This document shows, piece by piece, positions 33,996 to 41,286 of a stretch of DNA of 64,000 nt (position 1 is the first letter of the stretch; every line of letters begins with the position of its first letter). The DNA comes from an uncultured Phascolarctobacterium sp. Lineage in GTDB: Bacteria > Bacillota > Negativicutes > Acidaminococcales > Acidaminococcaceae. Location of the stretch: the NCBI GenBank assembly GCA_900545535.1, contig UQZN01000013.1:1-64000 (forward strand). Reading direction: 5' to 3'. The translations under genes were made by a program, and so were the position numbers. The notes below the pieces were generated by a model. That model was not told where the DNA came from, ran no database searches, and saw only the letters and a list, made by a program, of their open reading frames with translations.

Positions 33996-35810
33996 TTAAT
34001 CAGAAACAATTTTAATACCTCCTGTGTTGTTATAGGCTCTTTGAGCCGCTTCTTTTTGTCGACCAGCAGAAAAGCTGGAGATGAGTTTTAGGTAGCCGAT
34101 AACCCTTGTGCCATAATCGACAGAGGCAGAGTGGCATTGGGGGCAGGCTGGGTAGTAGTTGGGGTCGATATGACCACAATCTTTGCAAACTGTGCAGAGG
34201 ACGTTGGTTGTCCAATAGGGAACCCCATGTTTGATATTGGTTTGGATGAGATTTAATGCTTCGGCCTTCGTAGGCGTTCTTTGGAGATTGAGATGTAAAG
34301 CTGCTCCACCATCAAGGTACTGCGCTACTTCTTTGCCGTGAATTTTGATTTTGTCAAGGATATTCCATTTTTCGGACTCTACTGGGTAAAAGTAGCTGTT
34401 GTAGCAGTCACGAGGAACCCAAAGACCATCTTCTTTATCCCATTTGGCGTTTTTGACACCAAGGTTTTCGGCGGGTACAAATTCTGTGTTAAAGCGTACA
34501 CCGCAGCTTTGAAGGGCTGCTTTATTAAGCATCTGGATGGTAGACAAACAATGCTTGAGGTATTCTGGGTAATTTTCTTCACTCCAGAAGCCGACATCTG
34601 TGTGTGTGCAGATATATTCGTAGCTTTCGAGGCAGCCATTGATGCCAATGGTGCAGAATTGTTTGTCAAGGTCGATAAAGCCTGCGGAGTAGGCAGGGAG
34701 CATACCGTTGGCGATCATTTCGGAGTGGTATCTGCGGTGTGCTAAGAGGTACATCTGGACTCGTTTGACGACTGCTTCAAGAGTCAGTTTTCGTTGTCTG
34801 AGTCTGTTGAGGTTGATGGTAATTACCTGCACACTGCCTGTGGATACGCCACCTGCGCCGAGGGTGTAGCTAAAGGTGTTGTCGGCAAGCTCGTTGCGGA
34901 GGCGACAACAGGAGGCGAGGCTATCAGCGCTGTTGGACTCATAGTGGAAGAAGCTGTGGCCTTTAGACATTTGGGTTGCCAAGAGGTCGATAAAGGCAGT
35001 GTCTTTGGCAGCGTTTCCATCGACAAGGTATGCAGCGGTGACTACCGGGAAGGTAAGCAGTTCTTTGCGTCGCTCTTTTCGGAACCATTCCATAAAGAAG
35101 GCTTGGAGCTGCTTGAGTGTGGTGTAGTTGGGTTTACTGCCATCTGGGAAGTAAAATTCGTCAAAAAGGGATGTAAAGTAATGCTCATCGAAGATTGAGA
35201 TGTTCCAGAAGATGCTTTGGAAACCTCGTGCTGCCGCTGGCTGGTTCATGGAGTAGATGACACCTTGCAGTTCCTGTTTGATTTCCGGGCTGTTAGTGGT
35301 GAGGTAATCTGTTCCGTAGGTCTTTTTGGCAAAATAATCAAAATACATGAGAAACTCTACGGTTGCTACTGCTCCGGCAAAGCCGCCTGCTATTTGGTAC
35401 ATTAGGTTGACAAAGGAGCCGCAGAAGCTCTGGAGGTTTCGGGGTCTGCTGGAGGTGCCGCCGATGGCCTTGGAGCCGTCAAAAAGGAACGGATATAGGG
35501 TGATGGAGGCACAGTAGGGTTTGAGTGAGGTTTCATCATGGACGTAGATGAGATGGTCATGGATGTCTTCAAGGTATTGTGCAGCTATGTCTTTACCAAA
35601 CATGGCGGTGATTTTTTCGCAGATGATGGCACGGTTGACTTGGATATTTTCATATTTGTAAAGTTCCGCTTCCATTGTTGCTATGTTTTTAGAAGTGACA
35701 TTGGAGTTGGGGTCAACGATGGAGCCATCTGCGGCATTACCTGCTGCAATATAATTTTTGATGAAGTCGAGCTTGCTTTTGATTTGTTCAGTGGTTAGAG
35801 TGTTTAGCAA
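33996..35810 (-). CDS. nrdD: anaerobic (class III) ribonucleoside-triphosphate reductase
   Basis: Converts NTPs to dNTPs under anaerobic conditions using a glycyl radical. Visible features: the zinc site CTVCKDCGH ... CPQC near the C-terminus, then the glycyl-radical loop GTRVIGYLKL. The substrate-site region SPRNLQSFCGSF-like sequence lies at ~residue 128, together with NQPAAARGFQSIFWNISIFD and NGCLESYEY. At 604 residues it is near the usual 600-700; the N-terminal ATP cone appears to be missing. It starts with a TTG inside the end of nrdG. It supplies dNTPs for phage DNA synthesis and shows the host lives without oxygen. Confidence 0.93.
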   Translation of the reverse strand: MLNTLTTEQIKSKLDFIKNYIAAGNAADGSIVDPNSNVTSKNIATMEAELYKYENIQVNRAIICEKITAMFGKDIAAQYLEDIHDHLIYVHDETSLKPYCASITLYPFLFDGSKAIGGTSSRPRNLQSFCGSFVNLMYQIAGGFAGAVATVEFLMYFDYFAKKTYGTDYLTTNSPEIKQELQGVIYSMNQPAAARGFQSIFWNISIFDEHYFTSLFDEFYFPDGSKPNYTTLKQLQAFFMEWFRKERRKELLTFPVVTAAYLVDGNAAKDTAFIDLLATQMSKGHSFFHYESNSADSLASCCRLRNELADNTFSYTLGAGGVSTGSVQVITINLNRLRQRKLTLEAVVKRVQMYLLAHRRYHSEMIANGMLPAYSAGFIDLDKQFCTIGINGCLESYEYICTHTDVGFWSEENYPEYLKHCLSTIQMLNKAALQSCGVRFNTEFVPAENLGVKNAKWDKEDGLWVPRDCYNSYFYPVESEKWNILDKIKIHGKEVAQYLDGGAALHLNLQRTPTKAEALNLIQTNIKHGVPYWTTNVLCTVCKDCGHIDPNYYPACPQCHSASVDYGTRVIGYLKLISSFSAGRQKEAAQRAYNNTGGIKIVSD

Positions 35811-36363
35811 TTTCTTCTCCTTCCATTTGGAATTGTTTGGTCATATCTACCCAATGTGGGATACGACCGGAATAGACACCATATTGATCGGTTTCGATAA
35901 TATGTTCACGGACATAGAACCTTTGGTTAGTGGTGGGTTCTTCGAGGCCTCCAAGGTCTTTTTTATAGGAGCCTACTTTGAGCCATTGGATTGCTTCGAT
36001 ACCAAGGTATTTATCAGGGTCTTCGTCTTGACCGGAGTAGAGGCCAATTGGCAGGTTTGTTTTGCGGGTAAGGGAACGGATAAGTGCCGTTAAGGCTGCT
36101 TCGGTGATACCATTGTTTGTTGTACCGCCCATAAGGACTACAGCGGTGATGTCGCCTTGATATTTTTGGGTGATTGCCCAGACGTTGTAAACGGTGTCTT
36201 CGAGGTTCAGGGAGTCGCCCTGTTCACCGATAAGATGCTGTGAGTGACAGCCGGGGCAGTTCTGGCGACAACCAGAAAACTCGATGTAAACTGCGGTTTC
36301 ACCGGGGATTTCGGATGTGGTGATACCTATGTTGGCTACTGGGTATGAGTAATGATGTTTCAT
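35788..36363 (-). CDS. nrdG: anaerobic ribonucleotide reductase activating protein (radical SAM)
   Basis: 191 residues with the radical-SAM cluster motif CRQNCPGCHS (CxxxCxxC) at ~residue 32 and the family sequence YIEFSGCRQNCPGCHSQHLI. It uses S-adenosylmethionine to generate the glycyl radical on NrdD. The order nrdG-nrdD with a 23-base overlap indicates coupled expression. A clear ribosome binding site (AGGAGG) precedes the ATG. Confidence 0.93.
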   Translation of the reverse strand: MKHHYSYPVANIGITTSEIPGETAVYIEFSGCRQNCPGCHSQHLIGEQGDSLNLEDTVYNVWAITQKYQGDITAVVLMGGTTNNGITEAALTALIRSLTRKTNLPIGLYSGQDEDPDKYLGIEAIQWLKVGSYKKDLGGLEEPTTNQRFYVREHIIETDQYGVYSGRIPHWVDMTKQFQMEGEEIAKHSNH

Positions 36364-36383
36364 AATATAATTCCTCCTAGAAA

Positions 36384-38024
36384 TTAAAAAGGAACATCAT
36401 CCTCGTTTCCCAAGTCGATGCCCTTTCCGGTTGGTTTATCTGCGGCTATGAGCCTGTCTGTTTCTTTGTCGTAGGCTAGATAGCCTGCAATACCTGTTTC
36501 GCCTGTGTGGCGACCTTTGAGTATCCTGATACGCACTAAATTTTTCTCGTCGGTTTCTGCCTGCTGGTTGCGTTCCAGCGCCCAAACCCCATCGGATAAC
36601 TGGGAGAGTGCTTGGGAGCCTCGAAGGTGACTGAGGCTGATTGCCCCGCCTTCTTCGGCTGGGGTGCCGTCGACACGCTTGAGGTGGCTGACGACCAGCA
36701 TTCCTACGCCTGTTTCTTCGACAAGGCTACGGAGGCGAGTCATCAGTACGTCGGTGGCTTTACGCTCATTTTCTATATCAAGACCGCTGATAGCGATGGA
36801 GATATGGTCAAGGATTATAAAGTCGCATTGTTCGGCGGCTGCCATATAGCGGATATTTTTGATAAGGTCTTCGGACTCCAGGGAACCAAAGTGTTCATAA
36901 AAAATAAAATGTCCTGAGCCGAGAGTGGCATCAAAGGCATTTTTATATTCTTCTTCGGTGATAAGGTGTCTATTGAGGGCAAGCCGTTTGCCTGTGTGGA
37001 TTGCCATGAGGCCTTTGGCTGTCCTTTTGACATTTTCTTCGAGCATGAGCATCCCGATTTTTAGTCCAAGATTGATTCCATAGTGGTGAGCAAGTTGCCG
37101 GACAAAGGTAGTTTTACCTGTGCCGGTTCCTGCTGTGATGAGGATTAGTTCGCCTTTGCGGAGTCCCATGGTCATCTTCTGGAGGTCTATTTTCCATGGA
37201 AGTGGATAACCTTGAATGTCTTCCTGCTCGGTGGAGAGGGTTTCCCAAAGTTCTGCTCCGTTGATGATGCAGGCTGGTTTGTAGGTTTTGGCATTCCAGA
37301 TGGCGTTGACTACGGCGGCTGCCTGCCCTTGCATGAGACAGTCATTGGGGTCTTTGAGGGGCAGGGTGGCTATTTTTAGTTTGCCGGGGCGTAGGATACC
37401 GCAGACACTTTCGACAGCTTCCCGGCCTACTTTGTCCATGTCAAACATGACGATGACTTCGTCAAAGCCTTCTAGCCAGTCATATTGTGCTTCAAAGGTT
37501 TTCTTGGCTGATTTGGCTCCATTGGGAACGGAGACTACCGGGTATTTGTTACCTTGTATTTGGCTGACGGTGAGGCAGTCGATTTCTCCTTCGGTGATGA
37601 TGAGCTTTTTACCACCTGCAAAAAGGTGTTGACCAAAAAAGCGGTGCTGGAGATTGCCGATGGTCTCGAAGGTTTTGTCGGGGTATCTTATTTTTTGTCC
37701 GATGATGGTTCCGGTTTCATCACTGTAGTTAGCGAATTGGGCGGGTTTATCATGTCGGAAGCCTTTATAGTATCCATAGAGTTTACAGGTTTCCTGTGAG
37801 ATACCACGAGCTGGTAAGGCTCCGAGGTTTAGATCAGCAGGTGAAACGACATTGCCTTTGGTCATTGGTTTGTCTGTTTTGGCTGGTTCGTGGTTTTGAT
37901 GGTGTGCCTCACAGCTAAAGCAGTAGGTATGTCCGTCATCGTAGACACACATTGCGTCACTGCTGCCACAGTCAGGGCAGGGGACGTGGGCTTCGATGAT
38001 TTGGGAGTCTGTCTGGTTTTCCAT
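36384..38024 (-). CDS. primase-helicase (T7 gp4-like)
   Basis: 546 residues (T7 gp4 is 566). N-terminal zinc domain CPDCGSSDAMCVYDDGHTYC then FSCEAHH; TOPRIM primase with LIITEGEIDCL and VIVMFDMDKVG; C-terminal RecA-like helicase with Walker A TAGTGTGKTTFVRQL and Walker B region CDFIILDHISI. The acidic C-terminus (GIDLGNEDDVPF) is the tail that contacts the DNA polymerase in T7. The protein unwinds DNA and makes primers at the fork. Confidence 0.95.
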   Translation of the reverse strand: MENQTDSQIIEAHVPCPDCGSSDAMCVYDDGHTYCFSCEAHHQNHEPAKTDKPMTKGNVVSPADLNLGALPARGISQETCKLYGYYKGFRHDKPAQFANYSDETGTIIGQKIRYPDKTFETIGNLQHRFFGQHLFAGGKKLIITEGEIDCLTVSQIQGNKYPVVSVPNGAKSAKKTFEAQYDWLEGFDEVIVMFDMDKVGREAVESVCGILRPGKLKIATLPLKDPNDCLMQGQAAAVVNAIWNAKTYKPACIINGAELWETLSTEQEDIQGYPLPWKIDLQKMTMGLRKGELILITAGTGTGKTTFVRQLAHHYGINLGLKIGMLMLEENVKRTAKGLMAIHTGKRLALNRHLITEEEYKNAFDATLGSGHFIFYEHFGSLESEDLIKNIRYMAAAEQCDFIILDHISIAISGLDIENERKATDVLMTRLRSLVEETGVGMLVVSHLKRVDGTPAEEGGAISLSHLRGSQALSQLSDGVWALERNQQAETDEKNLVRIRILKGRHTGETGIAGYLAYDKETDRLIAADKPTGKGIDLGNEDDVPF

Positions 38025-38025
38025 A

Positions 38026-38367
38026 TCAGTTTACCTCTACAGTTTGAATGTGTGGATATTGTGCGACAAGGTTTTTAAACAGGTCGCTTACAGCTATACG
38101 CTGGGCATCTGTGAGGCTACCAGTGGTATCACAAAGGATGTAGATGGATGTTGTATTGTCAGGAAAATCCCATTGAGCCACCGCTTCGTTGTCTCGGTCA
38201 GTTTCTATTGTGCCGTCGCTTTGAATGATGTAGTGGTAGCCTGTATCGAACTCACCGAGGCGGCGGGCGGCACTGACAAGGTTTTCTTTAGTAGCACCAT
38301 TGAGAGGCTTTTTTATAATGTAGAGCCAATCGGTGCAGGTACGTTTTTTGAACTGTAGTGTGTTTAT
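38026..38367 (-). CDS. T7 lysozyme (gp3.5)-like protein lacking zinc and catalytic residues
   Basis: The product aligns from its first residue with T7 lysozyme: xNTLQFKKRTCTDWLYIIKK against MARVQFKQRESTDAIFVHCS, and GYHYIIQSDGTIETDRDNEA against GYHFIIKRDGTVEAGRDEMA. The first zinc His (VHC) is replaced (YII). The protein also ends (113 codons against 151 residues) before the HHEVAPKACP segment with the other zinc and catalytic residues. It can hardly be an amidase, but could still bind and restrain the phage RNA polymerase, the second role of T7 gp3.5. Alignment places the start at an ATA (38367-38365), 9 bases after AGGAGG and overlapping the previous stop as ATAA. The upstream ATG at 38430 has no support. 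Confidence 0.75.
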   Translation of the reverse strand: MNTLQFKKRTCTDWLYIIKKPLNGATKENLVSAARRLGEFDTGYHYIIQSDGTIETDRDNEAVAQWDFPDNTTSIYILCDTTGSLTDAQRIAVSDLFKNLVAQYPHIQTVEVN

Positions 38368-38819
38368 TTGTTGCTGCCTCCTTTCTTGAGGATGAGTCCG
38401 TCGAGGCTTTTTGCGGGTTCGTCGAACCATGCGGCAGGTATGAATTTTTTTGCATATTTGTAGCCATGCTTCTCACACCAGTCAGCAACGGTTGTTTTGC
38501 TGCCAGAGTAGATTTTGGTGGCCGGGCTGCTAAAGACAAAACGGATGTCGAGGTGTGGATATTGTTCTTTGATGAGTAGGTGTTTTTTACGATCGTCCGC
38601 ATCAAAGAGTCCTTTGGCTTCCACTATGATGCCATTTGGCAGCACCCAATCAGGGGTGTAGTAGTGGTCGGTAGCTGGTATGATATAAGGCAGCTTGTAT
38701 TTTTCATAAGCTGCATTGATACCTGCATTATCTAACTGTTGTGCTACTTTATCCTCTAGACCGCTGCGGTAGGCTGTGGGTGTGGTGTGGTAACCGCCAT
38801 GACGACTAAAGGTTTTCAC
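38364..38819 (-). CDS. endonuclease I, Holliday-junction resolvase (T7 gp3-like)
   Basis: 151 residues (T7 gp3 is 149) with the PD-(D/E)xK-type site: YRSGLEDKVAQQL near the N-terminus, YTPDWVLPNG (~residue 54) and IIVEAKGLFDADDRKK. It resolves branched replication/recombination DNA and cuts host DNA. The GTG start at 38819 lies 9 bases after GAGGAA at the end of the SSB gene. Order SSB - endonuclease I - gp3.5 - primase/helicase is the same as in T7. Confidence 0.93.
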   Translation of the reverse strand: MKTFSRHGGYHTTPTAYRSGLEDKVAQQLDNAGINAAYEKYKLPYIIPATDHYYTPDWVLPNGIIVEAKGLFDADDRKKHLLIKEQYPHLDIRFVFSSPATKIYSGSKTTVADWCEKHGYKYAKKFIPAAWFDEPAKSLDGLILKKGGSNK

Positions 38820-38822
38820 GGT

Positions 38823-39395
38823 TTAGAATTCCTCAGTGTCAAAAGCAGTATTGCTAACAGTTTCATTACTTTCTACTGTGTATCCGTCTTCTTTTTCAAA
38901 GCCGTAGGCTTCGGCAGATACACCACCCGGTTCTTTGTATTCGATGACCTGTACGGCATCCAAATATAATGTCAGACCACAATTAGCCGAGGACTTGTGG
39001 TAGGGGTTGACGGTGAAACGCACCCGGCAAATGCTGCCGTGACCAATATCACCTTTGATGGGTGTGCCTTGAGCGTCAAAGATGGGGATTGTACGTTGTT
39101 TGATTTCTCCAGTTTTAAGCTGGTAACTGGTTTTGGTTTTGAATTTGAAAACGATGTCACCATTTTTGTCTTCACGAGTGCCAATGCGAGCGTTTGTCCA
39201 TTTTTTGCCTTTAAATTCACTAGAATTTTTAGCGGCTTCCAATTCAGCTTCCAATCTAGCAATGAGCTTGTCGGTGTCTTCTTTGTTGAATAACATTTGG
39301 ATTGTGTATCCTACTTCGGCACCCTCAAAGTATTCCGGTGTGCGTAATTTAGGATATTGTGCAGTTCCCCTAGGGGTTGTAATTTGTGTTCTCAA
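38823..39395 (-). CDS. single-stranded DNA-binding protein (T7 gp2.5-like)
   Basis: 190 residues. The N-terminus (TTPRGTAQYPKLRTPEYFEG) and the barrel region (GHGSICRVRFTVNPYHKSSA, NCGLTLYLDAVQVIEYKEPG) match the gp2.5/DUF2815 family. It ends in an acidic tail with a final aromatic residue (VSNTAFDTEEF), the element that contacts polymerase and helicase. The start is a TTG 10 bases after AAAGGAGA. Confidence 0.9.
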   Translation of the reverse strand: MRTQITTPRGTAQYPKLRTPEYFEGAEVGYTIQMLFNKEDTDKLIARLEAELEAAKNSSEFKGKKWTNARIGTREDKNGDIVFKFKTKTSYQLKTGEIKQRTIPIFDAQGTPIKGDIGHGSICRVRFTVNPYHKSSANCGLTLYLDAVQVIEYKEPGGVSAEAYGFEKEDGYTVESNETVSNTAFDTEEF

Positions 39396-39420
39396 GTTTT
39401 AAAAATCTCCTTTAGTTTTA

Positions 39421-39876
39421 TTATTTCCCTGTGGAGCCGATACCATCGGTGCCACGTTGGGTGTCGCTGAGTTTATCAACGACAGAAATTTTGACTGCTT
39501 CGTTTTTTTCGATGATGAGCTGGGCTACACGTTGGCCTTTGGAGATGTACTCCGAGTATTGACCAAGGTTTTCAACCAGCAGCATCAGTTCACCACGATA
39601 GTCACTGTCAATGATGCCTGTACCGTTGGCGAGGCGCAGTTTGGTCTTAGCTCCGATACTGGAGCGCAAAAAGACTTTACCGTGGTAACCTTTTGGTATC
39701 TCTACGGCTATCCCTGTATGTACAATGTAGGCATTAGGGACAAGGCGGTTAGGGAGTATCTCTATACTGCTGAGGCTACTGAGGTCGAGACCAACGGAGC
39801 CTGCGGTGGCTGCTTGAGGCACTTGGGCTTCTTCGTGGAGCTTGCAGATTTTTAAAGTTGGCTGTGCGGTTGCTAT
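39421..39876 (-). CDS. dut: dUTP pyrophosphatase (trimeric dUTPase)
   Basis: Five family motifs are visible: GSVGLDL (1), LRSSIGAKTKLRLANG (2), GIIDSDYRGEL (3), GQRVAQLI (4) and RGTDGIGSTGK (5, P-loop-like). It removes dUTP and supplies dUMP for thymidylate. A GTG at 39885 lies within the ribosome binding site itself (AAAGGAGGTG) and cannot serve it. The codon correctly spaced (7 bases after the SD) is ATA at 39876-39874, and no standard start exists between it and the conserved TLKICKLHEEAQVP. I therefore place the start at the ATA. Confidence 0.93.
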   Translation of the reverse strand: MATAQPTLKICKLHEEAQVPQAATAGSVGLDLSSLSSIEILPNRLVPNAYIVHTGIAVEIPKGYHGKVFLRSSIGAKTKLRLANGTGIIDSDYRGELMLLVENLGQYSEYISKGQRVAQLIIEKNEAVKISVVDKLSDTQRGTDGIGSTGK

Positions 39877-39901
39877 GGTGTTCACCTCCTTTCAGTTAAA
39901 T

Positions 39902-39941
39902 AAAAAAGTGAGGTCAGAGTTTGTCGACTCTTTCCCCACTA
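39902..39941 (-). terminator. intrinsic terminator upstream of dut
   Basis: On the minus strand AGTGGGG-AA-AGAGT pairs with ACTCT-GA-CCTCACT (39940-39907), followed by TTTTTTATTT. It is a textbook intrinsic terminator between the first genes behind the RNA polymerase gene and the replication block, comparable to the early terminator TE of T7. It probably stops host polymerase while the phage enzyme reads on. Confidence 0.85.
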
Positions 39942-39951
39942 TCTGTGACAC

Positions 39952-40671
39952 TTAGATAAATTCAATTTGGAAGTCTTTGGTATCTTTTGGCAGATATATT
40001 TTTACTGGTTTCCCGCATTTATGAGCGAGTCGGGCAAGGGCAATTTGGGTGCCTGTGATGCAATCAAAGGTGTCTTCGGGACTACAAGAGGCTGATGCTT
40101 CTACCTTTTTACCCTCTTTTACGCTGGTAAGAATGATTTTATTACCTTCACTCCGCGCTTCTAAGGTATCTGCGTTTAGTGCTTTTAATTCTTCTAGTGT
40201 TTCTTTACATCTTCTGTGTGCCCAATCATAAATTGCTTCTTGTAATTTTTGCCAGCTATCTGATACTGAGTCTTTTTTATTAAGAATGGCTAACTGACTA
40301 CAAGTCCATTCCTTCTCATCCAAAGTACAACTAAACCAACACTGCTTTCTATACCTTTTAGGTTTCACATCAAAGTCTACAAGAAAGCCGTTATCTACTA
40401 TTAATACCGTACCTGCGCCGAACTCTTTATGTTTAACTCGGAGTCCAACTTTGATTTCCTCAGGGTCAATTCCTTTGAGTGGTGCTAAGTAACTACACAA
40501 GGTATACCAGCGCCCGTAACCATATTTTTGTTTGGATAGGTCTTGAACGAAAACAACATCGTCATTGTCGTTTTTCCTTAACACCTGTACTACAGCGCCC
40601 TGTTTAAAGAAAGGTACTACATTTTCTTTTACACGGTATTTTTGACCAACTTCAATATCAATTTCTCTCAT
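39952..40671 (-). CDS. phage protein with two SH3/KOW-like modules
   Basis: 239 residues. Module 1 (residues ~5-66: IEVGQKYRVKENVVPFFKQG ... VLRKND ... WYTLCSYLAPL) resembles the C-terminal domain of the protein at 44457-44864. Module 2 (~72-130: IKVGLRVKHKEFGAGTVLIV ... ) is also barrel-like. The C-terminal third contains CSPEDTFDCITGTQIALARL, a segment seen in small phage proteins of unknown role. No catalytic motif recognised. It lies directly before the early terminator. Confidence 0.6.
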   Translation of the reverse strand: MREIDIEVGQKYRVKENVVPFFKQGAVVQVLRKNDNDDVVFVQDLSKQKYGYGRWYTLCSYLAPLKGIDPEEIKVGLRVKHKEFGAGTVLIVDNGFLVDFDVKPKRYRKQCWFSCTLDEKEWTCSQLAILNKKDSVSDSWQKLQEAIYDWAHRRCKETLEELKALNADTLEARSEGNKIILTSVKEGKKVEASASCSPEDTFDCITGTQIALARLAHKCGKPVKIYLPKDTKDFQIEFI

Positions 40672-40673
40672 GG

Positions 40674-41150
40674 TTATCTACCAGCCTTTCTCGGATCAAT
40701 AGTTTTTCCTTCGAGACTCTCAACGAGCCATTTGGCATAGTCTAGGATTTTCTTAGCTTCTTTAAGTTCCGCTTCGCCGTCTTTGCGACCCATGCGGCAC
40801 GTGTATTTGATGATGTTACCACGCAGGTAACCACGGAAAGCTTCGGGTGTCATATTGGCTTGCATGGTTTCGATTGGTTGATGTAAGGTGTCATAATGGT
40901 TTTGTGTGGGTTCTTCTAATGGTTCTAAATCATTCAATTGAATAAAACGCCAGTTGGCTCCGTTTCTTTCCCGGCCTTCTTTATTAGGATAAAAGAAAGC
41001 AGGTGCCGTAGTCCCATCATTAGCTTTTAGTTCAACGATCTCGCCTTTTTGTAGGTAGCCACTATAAGTGCCGTTGGGTTCCCTATCTCTGTTAACGACA
41101 AATAGCCTGCCTCCTTGAGCGACATACTGCCTAAATTCTTGTCTGTTCAT
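40674..41150 (-). CDS. SH3-like N-terminal module fused to a DUF3310 domain
   Basis: 158 residues. The first ~75 residues (GGRLFVVNRDREPNGTYSGY ... NWRFIQLNDLEPLEE) form a short barrel-like module related in layout to those at 39952-40671 and 44457-44864. The C-terminal half (HYDTLHQPIETMQANMTPEA then FRGYLRGNIIKYTCRMGRKD) is DUF3310, a helical domain of phage 'nucleotide kinase-like' proteins with no proven activity. It is the first gene behind the phage promoter at 41261-41286. Confidence 0.75.
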   Translation of the reverse strand: MNRQEFRQYVAQGGRLFVVNRDREPNGTYSGYLQKGEIVELKANDGTTAPAFFYPNKEGRERNGANWRFIQLNDLEPLEEPTQNHYDTLHQPIETMQANMTPEAFRGYLRGNIIKYTCRMGRKDGEAELKEAKKILDYAKWLVESLEGKTIDPRKAGR

Positions 41151-41260
41151 AATTTTTTAATTCCTCCTTAGGTTTTCTTTTAGGAGACCTTAAGGATACC
41201 TATGGTTATTATTACTGAGTAATATCAGTAGGAGTAATCCTTAGGTTATCCTTGGGTTTC

Positions 41261-41286
41261 CTTTCTCTTGTATGTGGAACAATTAA
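41261..41286 (-). promoter_or_regulatory. phage RNA polymerase promoter after the RNA polymerase gene
   Basis: Minus strand TAATTGTTCCACATACAAGA followed by GAAAGG, the best match to the shared element. It overlaps the last codons of the RNA polymerase gene and points toward the DUF3310 gene, dut and the replication block. T7 has phi-1.1 promoters in the same position. Confidence 0.78.

Noticed and set aside
38368..38430. ATG start at 38430 for the gp3.5-like protein
   Set aside because: The extra 21 residues are the endonuclease gene read in another frame, and T7 homology begins at the ATA at 38367.
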